Shown here one piece after another: positions 33,272 through 41,834 of a stretch of DNA of 64,000 bases. The DNA lies in contig NZ_CP102290.1 of assembly GCF_025151995.1 (NCBI RefSeq), forward strand, positions 2,604,001 through 2,668,000, written 5' to 3'. Every line of letters begins with the position of its first letter. Position 1 is the stretch's first letter. The position numbers were made by a program, and so were the translations under genes. The DNA comes from Ruminococcus gauvreauii (GTDB taxonomy: Bacteria > Bacillota > Clostridia > Lachnospirales > Lachnospiraceae). Below the pieces are notes generated by a model, which saw only the letters and a program-made list of their open reading frames with translations, was not told the DNA's origin and ran no database searches.

Positions 33272-34240
33272 ATGTCAGAAAAAAATAAGACTTCATCTAA
33301 GATTTTAAATTTTATCGTCACTAACAATACATATTTTATTTTGGTACTACTGTTTGTGATCTGCAGCCTTGCGTCAGAGCATTTCCTGACTCTGGCAAAT
33401 CTTGTGAACATCTGTCAGCAGTATTCTGGAACGGTGATCGTATCCATCGGTATGCTGTTTGTGATTCTGACCGGAGGAATTGACCTGTCGGTTGGCTCCG
33501 TCATGGCTCTTGGCAGTGTTTTCTCAGCGTATGCCATGGTGGAACTGCATCTGCCGATTATTGTGTCCGTGATTTTATCCATGATTCTGGGGACTGTCTG
33601 CGGACTGATCACCGGTATTCTGGTAGCCAAGGCAAAGATTGCGGCGTTCGTGGCAAGCCTTGCGATGATGACTATCTGCAGGGGTGTCGCGTACATGATT
33701 TCAAATGGCACACCGATTAACACTCCGGCAGGATCCATCAGCAGACTGGGTACGGCTAAATTATTCCCGTTTCTGACGTGGCTTACGGTAATTGCGATTA
33801 TCGTAGTGGCAGCCAGCGGATTTTGTCTTTACAAAACAGCGTGCGGACGGACCGTCATCATGATCGGAAGCAATCAGGAGGCCGTTCATCTGGCAGGCAT
33901 CAGTGTAACGCCGCATCTGATATCCGTCTATGCAATCTCTGGTTTCTGCTCGGCACTCGGCGGCGTCATCGCCACATCGCGGACGGGTATCGGTTCCGGA
34001 GCGGTTGGACAGGGTCTGGAGCTTGACTGCATTGCGGCCTGTGTGATCGGAGGCGCTTCCTTAAGCGGAGGGTCCGGTTCTTCATTGAAGACAGTGGTCG
34101 GTGTTCTGGTACTGGCAATGATCGGAAACATTATGAATCTTCTGTCCGTGCCGTCTTATCCGCAGGACGTGATAAAGGGTATCATCATTATACTGGCAGT
34201 CCTGCTGCAGCAGGGAACAAGCAGAATCAATAAAAATTAG
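33272..34240 (+). CDS. Sugar ABC transporter permease (RbsC-like)
   Basis: A 322-residue membrane protein with about ten helices. 'GMLFVILTGGIDLSVGSVMA' is the typical RbsC/BPD_transp_2 segment, 'IGSNQEAVHLAGISV' is the cytoplasmic coupling loop, and 'CVIGGASLSGGSGSSLKTVV' is the conserved C-terminal stretch. It forms the channel for the ligand delivered by the lipoprotein encoded at 30522. Confidence 0.95.
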   Translation: MSEKNKTSSKILNFIVTNNTYFILVLLFVICSLASEHFLTLANLVNICQQYSGTVIVSIGMLFVILTGGIDLSVGSVMALGSVFSAYAMVELHLPIIVSVILSMILGTVCGLITGILVAKAKIAAFVASLAMMTICRGVAYMISNGTPINTPAGSISRLGTAKLFPFLTWLTVIAIIVVAASGFCLYKTACGRTVIMIGSNQEAVHLAGISVTPHLISVYAISGFCSALGGVIATSRTGIGSGAVGQGLELDCIAACVIGGASLSGGSGSSLKTVVGVLVLAMIGNIMNLLSVPSYPQDVIKGIIIILAVLLQQGTSRINKN

Positions 34241-34261
34241 GAAAAGGAGAAGTGTGCTGTT

Positions 34262-35326
34262 ATGAGAGGAACAATGAAAGCTTTACGCATGTATGCACCG
34301 TATGATTTTCGTATCGATGAGATTCCGATTCCGGAAATCGGGCCGGAAGAGATTTTGATTCAGGTGGAAGGCTGCGGTATCTGTGCCGGGGATATCAAGA
34401 CACTCCATGGCGGTATCCGTGTGTGGGGTACCTCGCCCGAGACATGTAATATAGAAGCACCCGTGACAGGCGGTCACGAGTTTGTGGGACGTGTGGTAGA
34501 ATATGGAGATAAGGTCCAGGGCGTGAAGATCGGGGACCGGATGGTCTCTGAGCAGATCGTGCCCTGCCGGGAGTGCAGATTCTGCAAGGCGGGCATTTAT
34601 TCCATGTGTCAGCGCCATTATATCTATGGATTCCGTCAGGAGACCGCAGGAGGGATGGCAGAGTACATGAAATTTCATAAAAACGGAATTCATCATAAGC
34701 TGCCGGAAGGAATGACGGTGGAGCAGGGGGCGCTGATTGAGCCTTTGGCTTGTGCCATGCATGCGGTAGAGCGGGGGAATATCGGACACAACGATGTGGT
34801 GGTGATAAGCGGATTGGGAGCAATCGGACTGGGAATGGTCAGTGTGGCAAGAAAGCTGGAACCGAAACTGCTGATCGGTCTGGACCTGCGCCGTCAGCGC
34901 CTGGATAAGGCGCTGGAATACGGAGCGGATCTGGTGCTGAATCCGATGGAAACCGATGTGGCTGCCAGAATTAAGGAACTGACGGACGGTTACGGCTGTG
35001 ACGTGTACATAGAGGCTTCCGGCAGTGAAAAAAGCGTAAAGCAGGGTCTTGCGTGCATTCGATTCCGCGGAACGTATGTGCAGTTCGGAGTATTCCCTGA
35101 TGCGATAAACGTAGACTGGAACGACATAGGAGACGGCAAGGAGATTACGATCAACGGTTCCCACCTGGGCCCTTACTGCTATGAGCCCGTGATCCGGGGG
35201 ATCATGGACGGAAGTATCCACACGGAAGGTCTGATGTCCCATAGGTTTCAGCTGGAGGACTGGAAGCAGGCATTTGAAGTGGCGGAGAAGGATCCGGATG
35301 CTTATAAGGTAATGCTGGTGCCGTGA
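34262..35326 (+). CDS. Zinc-dependent medium-chain dehydrogenase
   Basis: A 354-residue alcohol/polyol dehydrogenase. The catalytic zinc ligands are in 'GCGICAGDIKTLHGG' (Cys) and 'GGHEFVGRVVEYGD' (His-Glu). The structural zinc lobe is 'PCRECRFCKAGIYSMC', with four Cys. The Rossmann fold is marked by 'VVISGLGAIGLGMVSVARKL'. Relatives oxidise polyols or threonine with NAD(P). AAGGAG lies before the ATG at 34262; a second ATG at 34274 with GAGAGGAAC is possible. It follows the permease gene, so its substrate is probably the imported compound. Confidence 0.9.
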   Translation: MRGTMKALRMYAPYDFRIDEIPIPEIGPEEILIQVEGCGICAGDIKTLHGGIRVWGTSPETCNIEAPVTGGHEFVGRVVEYGDKVQGVKIGDRMVSEQIVPCRECRFCKAGIYSMCQRHYIYGFRQETAGGMAEYMKFHKNGIHHKLPEGMTVEQGALIEPLACAMHAVERGNIGHNDVVVISGLGAIGLGMVSVARKLEPKLLIGLDLRRQRLDKALEYGADLVLNPMETDVAARIKELTDGYGCDVYIEASGSEKSVKQGLACIRFRGTYVQFGVFPDAINVDWNDIGDGKEITINGSHLGPYCYEPVIRGIMDGSIHTEGLMSHRFQLEDWKQAFEVAEKDPDAYKVMLVP

Positions 35327-35366
35327 ATTGTAAAAGGGACTGGTTTAGAAAGGCTAGGGTGAAAGA

Positions 35367-36248
35367 ATGTTAGTGAATTTAAAAACGGTATTGGAAGAGG
35401 CTGAGAGAGGGGCGTATGCGGTCGGTGCGTTTAACACGCCAAATCTGGAAAGTGTGATCGCGGTGCTGCAGGTGGCGGAGAGTCTGAAGGTTCCTGTAGT
35501 ATTGCAGCATGCCGAGGTACATGAGACGGTCATTCCGATCTCGGTCATCGGTCCTATTATGGTAGATTTTGCGAAGAAGTCATCCGTTCCTGTCTGCGTG
35601 CAGCTGGACCATGGGGAAACCGGCGACTATATTAAAAAGGCACTGGATCTGGGCTTCACAGGCATTATGTATGACGGTTCCTCGCAGCCTTTTGAAGAAA
35701 ATGTGGAGCAGACAAAAAAATATGTGGAACTTGCCGGATCCTTCGGCGCTTCCGTGGAGGGAGAGCTGGGAGATATGGGCAAAAGAAACACGGTCTATAA
35801 AAATGCCAGGGATAACGATGACCTGGGTAAGGTCTATACCGATCCGGAGGAGGCACGGGTATTTGTAGAACAGACGGGGGTGGCGGCGCTGGCGTGTTCC
35901 TTCGGAACGACCCATGGCTTCTACCTGTCAGAACCGGACCTCCGGATGGAAATCATCTCCCGGGTTCATGAAGAGGCAAATATCCCCGTTGTGATGCACG
36001 GCGGCTCCGGCGTCAGCGCGGAGGATTTTCAGGAATCCATCCGCTGCGGAGTGAGAAAAATCAATTATTATACGTATATGGCAAAAGCGGGAGCGGAATA
36101 TGTGGGACAGAAAATGAAAGGGATTGCAACGCCGATTTATTTCCATGAAATCTGCAGCTGGGGTCAGGAAGGAATCAAGCAGGATGTGGAAAAGGCGGTG
36201 CGGGTATTTGCCGGAAATTACCTGTCACAGAGAGAAAGGGGAATTTAA
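35367..36248 (+). CDS. Class II ketose-bisphosphate aldolase
   Basis: A 293-residue zinc aldolase (FbaA/GatY/KbaY family), splitting a ketose 1,6-bisphosphate into dihydroxyacetone phosphate and glyceraldehyde 3-phosphate. 'VCVQLDHGETGDYIKKALD' carries the catalytic Asp and first zinc His, 'GIMYDGSSQPFEEN' the substrate loop, 'VEGELGDMGKR' the conserved Glu, 'SFGTTHGFY' a zinc His, and 'VMHGGSGVSAEDF' the phosphate site with the third zinc His. The usual 'KINVDTD' segment is here 'KINYYTYM', so the substrate pocket is unusual. It starts about 40 bases after the dehydrogenase gene. Confidence 0.9.
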   Translation: MLVNLKTVLEEAERGAYAVGAFNTPNLESVIAVLQVAESLKVPVVLQHAEVHETVIPISVIGPIMVDFAKKSSVPVCVQLDHGETGDYIKKALDLGFTGIMYDGSSQPFEENVEQTKKYVELAGSFGASVEGELGDMGKRNTVYKNARDNDDLGKVYTDPEEARVFVEQTGVAALACSFGTTHGFYLSEPDLRMEIISRVHEEANIPVVMHGGSGVSAEDFQESIRCGVRKINYYTYMAKAGAEYVGQKMKGIATPIYFHEICSWGQEGIKQDVEKAVRVFAGNYLSQRERGI

Positions 36249-36251
36249 ACC

Positions 36252-37724
36252 TTGAAATACATAATGGGCCTGGATATCGGAACGACGGGGTGTAAGGCGA
36301 ATGTCTTTGACCAGAATGGAAATGTCTGTGCGCACGCCTACAGGGAATATCTGTATCTTGAACGCGGAGGCATCATAGATGCCGAGGGCGTATGGGATGA
36401 GGTCTGCTCTGCAGTCGGAGAATGTACCGCTGATTTTCCTGAAATAGAGGCTATATGTACCACTTCCTTCGGGGAATCTGCAGTGCCTGTGGATGAACAG
36501 GGGAATGCTTTGAGCGGTGCGATCCTGTACACGAATGCCAATGCCGTCAAAGAATGGGAATACCTGGACCAGAAGGTTGGAAGTGCCAGGATCGCTGCGG
36601 TTACGGGTCATATTTCTCATCCTATGTATACGGTCAGCCGGCTGCTGTGGATGAAAAAGAATCAGGAGGAGCTGTACAAAAGGACTCATAAGTTCCTCTT
36701 CTTTGCAGGATTTATCGAGAGAAAACTGGGAGCAAAGTGTTGTGCGGAAAATACCCTGGCAGCCCGGAGTATGGCATATGATGTGCGAAAGGGTGTCTGG
36801 AGCACGGAAATCTGCCAGGCTGCCGGCATTGATATGGAAAAGCTTCCGAAGATCGTAAAGGCAGGAGACCAAATCGGACTGGTTTCGGAAAAGCTGGTGA
36901 AACAGTTTGGAATGAAGAAGTCTCCTGCGATTCTGGCGGGAGGCCATGACCAGCCCTGCGTGGCACTTGGAATGGGCGCCATTCACGGCGGAGATGTGGC
37001 TTACGGCATGGGAACCGTAGAGTGTTTTACTCTTGTTCTGGACGAATTTCAACAGTCAACGGCTATGCAGAAGGCGCATCTGGTCTGCGCGCCCCATGTA
37101 GCAGAGGGAAAATTCGTGACATACGGCGTGTTGTTTTCCGGAGGAATTGTACTGAGTGATCTCAGAAATAAGATGTATGGAAAAGAGCGTGAGGATGCCA
37201 GGCGGGAGGGCAGGGATGTCTATGAGGTCATGGTGGATGAAATGCCGGACAGCACAGAAGGACTCTATTATCTGCCGCATCTGGCGGGGACCGGAACGCC
37301 GCAGATGAACACTGCGGACCGGGGAGTGATCTATGGACTGACGATGGATACCGCCAGAGGAGCACTGGTACGGGCAGCCCTGGAGGGTATCGCTTACGAT
37401 ATGAGGCTGAATGTGGAAAACATGGAGGCATGCGGACTTCCGGTAAATCGGATTCTGGCAGCCGGGGGCGGGGCCAGGTCGGAAAAAGGTGTTCAGGTGC
37501 GCAGTGACATCCTGCAGCGAAATATCTATAAAACCAGAGACGTGCAGGCGGGTACAAGAGGTGTATATTATATAGCAGCCAAAGCCCTTGGCTGGATCGA
37601 TGACTATGAAAACGGGATTCCGGTTCCGGATGGTGACTGGCTGGAACCGAAGTGTGATCCGGATGAAACAGATCAAAAATATAAGAAGTATCTGGAATTA
37701 TATGAGCGTACGAAAGGATTATAA
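36252..37724 (+). CDS. FGGY-family carbohydrate kinase
   Basis: A 490-residue sugar kinase of the xylulokinase/glycerol kinase family. It begins at a TTG (36252) after AAGGGGAA; the alternative ATG at 36264 would remove the first beta strand. 'YIMGLDIGTTGCKANVFDQN' is the first phosphate-binding motif, 'ILAGGHDQPCVALGMGAIHG' contains the catalytic-Asp region (G-x-x-D), and 'ILAAGGGARSEKGVQVRSDI' is the adenosine motif. It probably phosphorylates the ketose made by one of the two dehydrogenases. It is 3 bases from the aldolase stop and 5 bases from the next dehydrogenase. Confidence 0.92.
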   Translation: MKYIMGLDIGTTGCKANVFDQNGNVCAHAYREYLYLERGGIIDAEGVWDEVCSAVGECTADFPEIEAICTTSFGESAVPVDEQGNALSGAILYTNANAVKEWEYLDQKVGSARIAAVTGHISHPMYTVSRLLWMKKNQEELYKRTHKFLFFAGFIERKLGAKCCAENTLAARSMAYDVRKGVWSTEICQAAGIDMEKLPKIVKAGDQIGLVSEKLVKQFGMKKSPAILAGGHDQPCVALGMGAIHGGDVAYGMGTVECFTLVLDEFQQSTAMQKAHLVCAPHVAEGKFVTYGVLFSGGIVLSDLRNKMYGKEREDARREGRDVYEVMVDEMPDSTEGLYYLPHLAGTGTPQMNTADRGVIYGLTMDTARGALVRAALEGIAYDMRLNVENMEACGLPVNRILAAGGGARSEKGVQVRSDILQRNIYKTRDVQAGTRGVYYIAAKALGWIDDYENGIPVPDGDWLEPKCDPDETDQKYKKYLELYERTKGL

Positions 37725-37729
37725 AATAT

Positions 37730-38785
37730 ATGAAATCTTTAGTTGTAACAACAGATCATAAATTAGAGGTTGTAGATCTGCCCGTACCGGAAATTGGGGA
37801 TGACTGTGTGCTGACCAGGACGATTGCCAGCGGCATTTGTAATGGAACTGATATGAAGATCCTGCATGGCGAATTTAAAGGGATCAACCAGTATCCCTGT
37901 CTTCTGGGTCATGAGGCGGTCGGGGAAGTCATTGCTGTCGGAAAAAAAGTGAAGCGCTTCAAGAAAGGGGACCGGGTCATGGTGCCGTTTCTGGAGACGG
38001 ATACAGACGGGAAATATGCAGGATATTATTCCTTCTGGAGCGGTTATTCTGAGTACACAGTGGCCAGGGATTACGAGGTGATGATGGAAGAGGGAAAGGG
38101 TCCGGGACATCCCGAATTCTGGGATGCCTATTATACACAGCAGGTTCTGCCCGATGATATTGATCCTGTGGAGGGTGTCATGATCATCACGTTCTGCGAG
38201 GTTTTGGCTGCTGTCAGGAACTTTGGTTTTGACCGGGAAAGCAGGGTTGCAGTATTTGGCGCCGGCCCTGTGGGTATGACCTTTATCAGGCTTATGAAAC
38301 TTCTGGGAGTCCAAACGGTGATTTCCGTGGATGTCCTGGAGGAGAAGAGAAAAGAGGCCAAGAGGGCAGGGGCGGACGCCTTTGTGAACAGCAGCACGGA
38401 GGATGTGGTACAGAATATACGCAGGCTCGTCCCGGAAGGTGTGGACTACGTGCTGGACGCAGTGGGTGTGAATGGAATTATTAACACAGCCATGTATTTG
38501 CTGAAAGAAAACGGACAGATCTGTGTATACGGAATATGTCCCGAAAAGGAGATGCAGCTGTCCTGGAAAGATGCGCCGCAGAACTGGACACTACGTTTTT
38601 TACATGTACCGGTAAAGGAACAGCAGGCCGCGGCATTTCCGCAGATTGTGGAGTGGGTGCGTCAGGGAAACATAATATTAGGCGATTATATCTCTCACAG
38701 GGTACCGTTTTCACAGATCCTGGATGCGTTTGAGATGGTAGAGAAGCATGTTCCCACAAAAAAAATCGTAATTACCTATGAATAA
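37730..38785 (+). CDS. Medium-chain dehydrogenase lacking the structural zinc site
   Basis: A 351-residue oxidoreductase of the zinc-type alcohol dehydrogenase family. Catalytic-site elements 'ASGICNGTDMKILHGE' and 'LLGHEAVGEVIAVGKKV' are present, and 'VAVFGAGPVGMTFIRLMKLL' is the NAD-binding Rossmann motif. The four-Cys structural zinc lobe found in the companion dehydrogenase at 34262 is absent and replaced by 'PFLETDTDGKYAGYYSFWSG'. Two different dehydrogenases in one cluster suggest successive oxidation and reduction of a sugar or polyol, or two related substrates. Confidence 0.88.
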   Translation: MKSLVVTTDHKLEVVDLPVPEIGDDCVLTRTIASGICNGTDMKILHGEFKGINQYPCLLGHEAVGEVIAVGKKVKRFKKGDRVMVPFLETDTDGKYAGYYSFWSGYSEYTVARDYEVMMEEGKGPGHPEFWDAYYTQQVLPDDIDPVEGVMIITFCEVLAAVRNFGFDRESRVAVFGAGPVGMTFIRLMKLLGVQTVISVDVLEEKRKEAKRAGADAFVNSSTEDVVQNIRRLVPEGVDYVLDAVGVNGIINTAMYLLKENGQICVYGICPEKEMQLSWKDAPQNWTLRFLHVPVKEQQAAAFPQIVEWVRQGNIILGDYISHRVPFSQILDAFEMVEKHVPTKKIVITYE

Positions 38786-38797
38786 CTGCAAAATCAC

Positions 38798-38827
38798 TTG
38801 AAAACATATCCTGTCATCAGCTATAGT
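38798..38827 (+). promoter_or_regulatory. Candidate promoter of the DeoR-type gene
   Basis: TTGAAA (38798-38803) and TATAGT (38822-38827) with an 18-bp spacer, 39 bases before the DeoR start. Confidence 0.5.
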
Positions 38828-38865
38828 TAGTAGAAGAACAGTGGCAGATTGCAAGGGAGGAAGCT

Positions 38866-39636
38866 ATGACTGTATCAGACAGAAGACGGGAAATCTCTGA
38901 TTTATTATTGCAGAAAGGCAAAGTAAAGGTAGGGGACCTGGCGCGAAGGTTTCAGGTGAGTACGGAGACCATCCGAAAAGATCTGTTGGAGCTGGAAGCC
39001 CAGGGATTTATCAAAAAAAATAAAGGTTCTGCGGAAGTGCTGGTGGAGACCAGTGCCAGTGCATATTCCCGGAAATCGGAAAAATTCATAGAGACGAAGA
39101 AGAAGATAGCAAGAGAAGCTGCCCGGCTGATCCCTTCTCACAGTGTGATCTTTATCGATGCGGGCAGTACGAACTACCAGCTGGCCCGCCAGCTGATCAT
39201 GCGAAAGGATATCATTGTAGTTACGAATTTCACACCGATCGCGGAACTGATGAACGCCAATGAGATCAAGGTGATCCTTATCGGTGGTGAAATCCGTCAG
39301 GTCAGCGGGGCAACCACGGGAATGCTGGCGGCTTACTGCATTGACCATGTACATGCGGATCTGGCATTTTTGGGAACAAGCGGATTTTTGGATTCCAGCG
39401 GACCCTGCGTGGAGAATTTTCCGGAGGCGGATGTAAAAAGAAGGATGCTGCAGAATGCCGCTAAGTCTTACGTGCTCGCTGACAGCAGCAAAGCGAGCAC
39501 CAAGGCGATTGTGAAATACGCAGAATGGAGTGAAATCACAGGATTGCTGACCGATGATCAGCTGGACTGCAGGGTCATGGAGAGCCTGGAAAAAGAAGTG
39601 AATGTGATAACTGTGAATACGGAAGAGAAGGAATGA
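38866..39636 (+). CDS. DeoR/GlpR-family transcriptional regulator
   Basis: A 256-residue sugar-responsive repressor. The N-terminal helix-turn-helix is 'RRREISDLLLQKGKVKVGDL' and 'RFQVSTETIRKDLLELEAQG'. The C-terminal domain has the DeoR sensor pattern 'IFIDAGSTNYQLARQL', 'VVTNFTPIAELM', 'VILIGGEIRQVSGATTG' and 'VLADSSKASTKAIVKYAEW', which binds phosphorylated sugars. AAGGGAGG precedes the ATG. It sits at the end of the sugar cluster and is the natural candidate to bind the TTGCGAT palindromes at 28319 and 29356, with a sugar phosphate intermediate as inducer (inference). Confidence 0.93.
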   Translation: MTVSDRRREISDLLLQKGKVKVGDLARRFQVSTETIRKDLLELEAQGFIKKNKGSAEVLVETSASAYSRKSEKFIETKKKIAREAARLIPSHSVIFIDAGSTNYQLARQLIMRKDIIVVTNFTPIAELMNANEIKVILIGGEIRQVSGATTGMLAAYCIDHVHADLAFLGTSGFLDSSGPCVENFPEADVKRRMLQNAAKSYVLADSSKASTKAIVKYAEWSEITGLLTDDQLDCRVMESLEKEVNVITVNTEEKE

Positions 39637-39667
39637 CCTGTGTCGGTTATAAAAAAGGAGTGCAGAC

Positions 39668-40051
39668 ATGGAGTGGATGGATAATGTTAACGGACTGCAG
39701 CATATAGGGATACCCGCCAGTGATATGAAAGAGACAGAGGAATTCTACAAAAAGCTTGGATTTGAGCCGGTGCTTAGGACAGATAACGGAGGGATTCCGG
39801 TGGTGTTTCTGAAGCTGAAGGAGCTGGTGCTGGAGACTTACGAGTGTGAAAGCCCCGCCGGGTGTCCCGGTGTGATCGACCATTTTGCCATTGATGTGAA
39901 GGACCTGGATGAGGCCTTTGCTTATGTTGAGTCATTGGGAGTCAGAATTCTGGAACCGATCACTCATCTGTCTTTCTGGGAAAACGGGGTTCGATATTTT
40001 ATCGCGGAGGGACCAAATCAGGAAAAGATTGAGTTTGCCCAATATTTATAG
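39668..40051 (+). CDS. VOC (glyoxalase/bleomycin-resistance) superfamily protein
   Basis: A 127-residue protein made of two beta-alpha-beta-beta-beta modules: 'LQHIGIPASDMKETEEFYKK' and 'IDHFAIDVKDLDEAFAYVES', with 'FLKLKELVLETYE' and 'YFIAEGPNQEKIEFAQ' giving the metal-binding Glu positions. Members include epimerases, isomerases and dioxygenases. AAAAGGAG is in front of the ATG. It closes the sugar cluster and may act on one of its intermediates; the reaction cannot be assigned. Confidence 0.85.
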   Translation: MEWMDNVNGLQHIGIPASDMKETEEFYKKLGFEPVLRTDNGGIPVVFLKLKELVLETYECESPAGCPGVIDHFAIDVKDLDEAFAYVESLGVRILEPITHLSFWENGVRYFIAEGPNQEKIEFAQYL

Positions 40052-40059
40052 GAAATTTG

Positions 40060-40094
40060 AAAAAGCGTCTGAGCGAAAGCCGGGTGCTTTTTTA
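40060..40094 (+). terminator. Terminator closing the sugar/polyol cluster
   Basis: AAAAAGCGTCTG (40060-40071) pairs along its whole length with CGGGTGCTTTTT (40081-40092), using several G-U pairs, around a 9-base loop. It separates the VOC gene from the two-component system. Confidence 0.72.
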
Positions 40095-40203
40095 TTTACA
40101 GGAAATTCCAGCAGATGTAGACAATAAACTTAAAGTAATTCCCGTCAAATCTGGTATAGTGATAGTAATATGGGGTGAGTGCATCCTGAAGGAGGCGAAA
40201 GCT

Positions 40204-41826
40204 ATGGGAATGAAGGTTATTATTGTGGACGATGAGAAGAAGATCTGTCAGCTGATTCAGTTTCTGGTGGACTGGGAGAAAATGGGGCTCGAAGTCGCGG
40301 GCGTGGCATATAACGGTATAGACGCCCTTCGCCTGGTTGAGGAACTGGAACCGGCGATCATCATCACAGACATCAAGATGCCCGGATGTGACGGCCTGGA
40401 ACTGATACAGCAGGTTCAGCAGCGGAAGCAGGACATACACTTTATTATTATCAGTGGTTATCAGGACTTTGAGTATGCGAGGAAGGCCATTCGATACGGC
40501 GTCCGTGATTATCTCTCCAAACCGGTCCAGAAAGATGAGCTGGAGGAGACACTGCAGCGGGTGGCTGCGGAGAGACTGGAAAATCAGGAACATGAACAGA
40601 ATGTCAATATATTGAGAAATAAGGTGCAGCAGCAGTCTACGCAGATCAAGCAGACATTTCTGAAGAATCTGGTCAGTCAGGAGCTGGATGATCTGCAGTG
40701 CCGGGATCTGGAGTCAATCAACAGCCGATACCACTGCAGGTTTCAGCCAGGGTGTTTCCGGGTGCTGCTGGTAAAGCCGGATTTTGAGGAGACGGAAGAA
40801 TATGATCTGATCTATCGCCAGATCACGAGGAAAGTCGGAGAGATCAGCAGGAAAGAATTTATGGAAGAATGTTTTGAAATCATTACATATGAACATGATC
40901 TGGGCACTTATGTCCTCCTGAACTATCCGGCGGAGGGAATCCATGAATTTCGCTGGCGGTTGAAACACATCCGCGTCAATACGGCAAATCTGCATGAAAT
41001 CTTTCAGGACATCCATGTGACGGTGGGAATTGGGCGCGAGGCAAAAGAGCTGTGGCAGATCGGACAGTCGCTGTCGGATGCGAAAAGCGCCATACTGAAC
41101 CGTATCTGCCTTGGCAGTGATAAGATCATCGGGGTGGACGAAGAATCAGAGGCGAAGGTTTTTGATCCTTACACGCTGACAGACGGTGATTTCAAGAACC
41201 GTTTTCTGGAAATGACCGACATGTATGATCTGGACGGAATCGCACAGCAGCTTGGAATCCTGAACGAAGTATGCAGGAGCAGGCAGGAATGCGATGGAAA
41301 TTCAATCTACCTTGCGCTGAAGGAGCTGTTCGGGCTTTTTGTGCTGCAGTTAAAAAAGAATAAAATGATGAGCAGTGAGGAGTGGATGAGGGAAGAGTTT
41401 CGGCATGTGTTTTACCGCTGCACTTCGGTGGACGAAGTTTTCGAAAAGTTTCTGGGTCTGATCAGTATGATCATTGAGAAGGAAATTGAGCAGAACCGTA
41501 TGGTAGAGATCAAACCGATTAAAATGGTCAAATCTTATGTTCAGAATCATTACGCCCAGCAGATCAAGCTGGAAGAAATGAGTGAGATGGCGGGGTTTAA
41601 TTCCGCATATTTTTCTACCATGTTTAAAAAAGAAACCGGACAGACGCTGACAGAGTATATTCTTCAGGTGCGTATGGAGAAGGCCAGGGAGCTGTTGAAG
41701 AACAAGGAAATTAAGGTCAATGATATACCGGAACTCATCGGAATCGGGGACGCCAAATATTTTTCGAAACAGTTTAAGAAAGTCAGCGGACTGACGCCCT
41801 CGCAGTACCGCAAATTTTTCGGATAG
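40204..41826 (+). CDS. Response regulator with AraC-type DNA-binding domain (YesN-like)
   Basis: A 540-residue regulator. The receiver domain (residues 1-120) has the acidic pair in 'VIIVDDEKK', the phospho-acceptor Asp56 in 'IIITDIKMPG' and the conserved Lys in 'DYLSKPVQKDEL'. A ~300-residue middle region without a named family follows, then two AraC helix-turn-helix units ('IKLEEMSEMAGFNSAYFSTM', 'VNDIPELIGIGDAKYFSKQF') ending 'VSGLTPSQYRKFF'. The start is the ATG at 40204 behind GAAGGAGG. The partner kinase begins 8 bases after its stop. It probably activates the downstream sugar importer. Confidence 0.95.
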   Translation: MGMKVIIVDDEKKICQLIQFLVDWEKMGLEVAGVAYNGIDALRLVEELEPAIIITDIKMPGCDGLELIQQVQQRKQDIHFIIISGYQDFEYARKAIRYGVRDYLSKPVQKDELEETLQRVAAERLENQEHEQNVNILRNKVQQQSTQIKQTFLKNLVSQELDDLQCRDLESINSRYHCRFQPGCFRVLLVKPDFEETEEYDLIYRQITRKVGEISRKEFMEECFEIITYEHDLGTYVLLNYPAEGIHEFRWRLKHIRVNTANLHEIFQDIHVTVGIGREAKELWQIGQSLSDAKSAILNRICLGSDKIIGVDEESEAKVFDPYTLTDGDFKNRFLEMTDMYDLDGIAQQLGILNEVCRSRQECDGNSIYLALKELFGLFVLQLKKNKMMSSEEWMREEFRHVFYRCTSVDEVFEKFLGLISMIIEKEIEQNRMVEIKPIKMVKSYVQNHYAQQIKLEEMSEMAGFNSAYFSTMFKKETGQTLTEYILQVRMEKARELLKNKEIKVNDIPELIGIGDAKYFSKQFKKVSGLTPSQYRKFFG

Positions 41827-41834
41827 GAGGCGCT

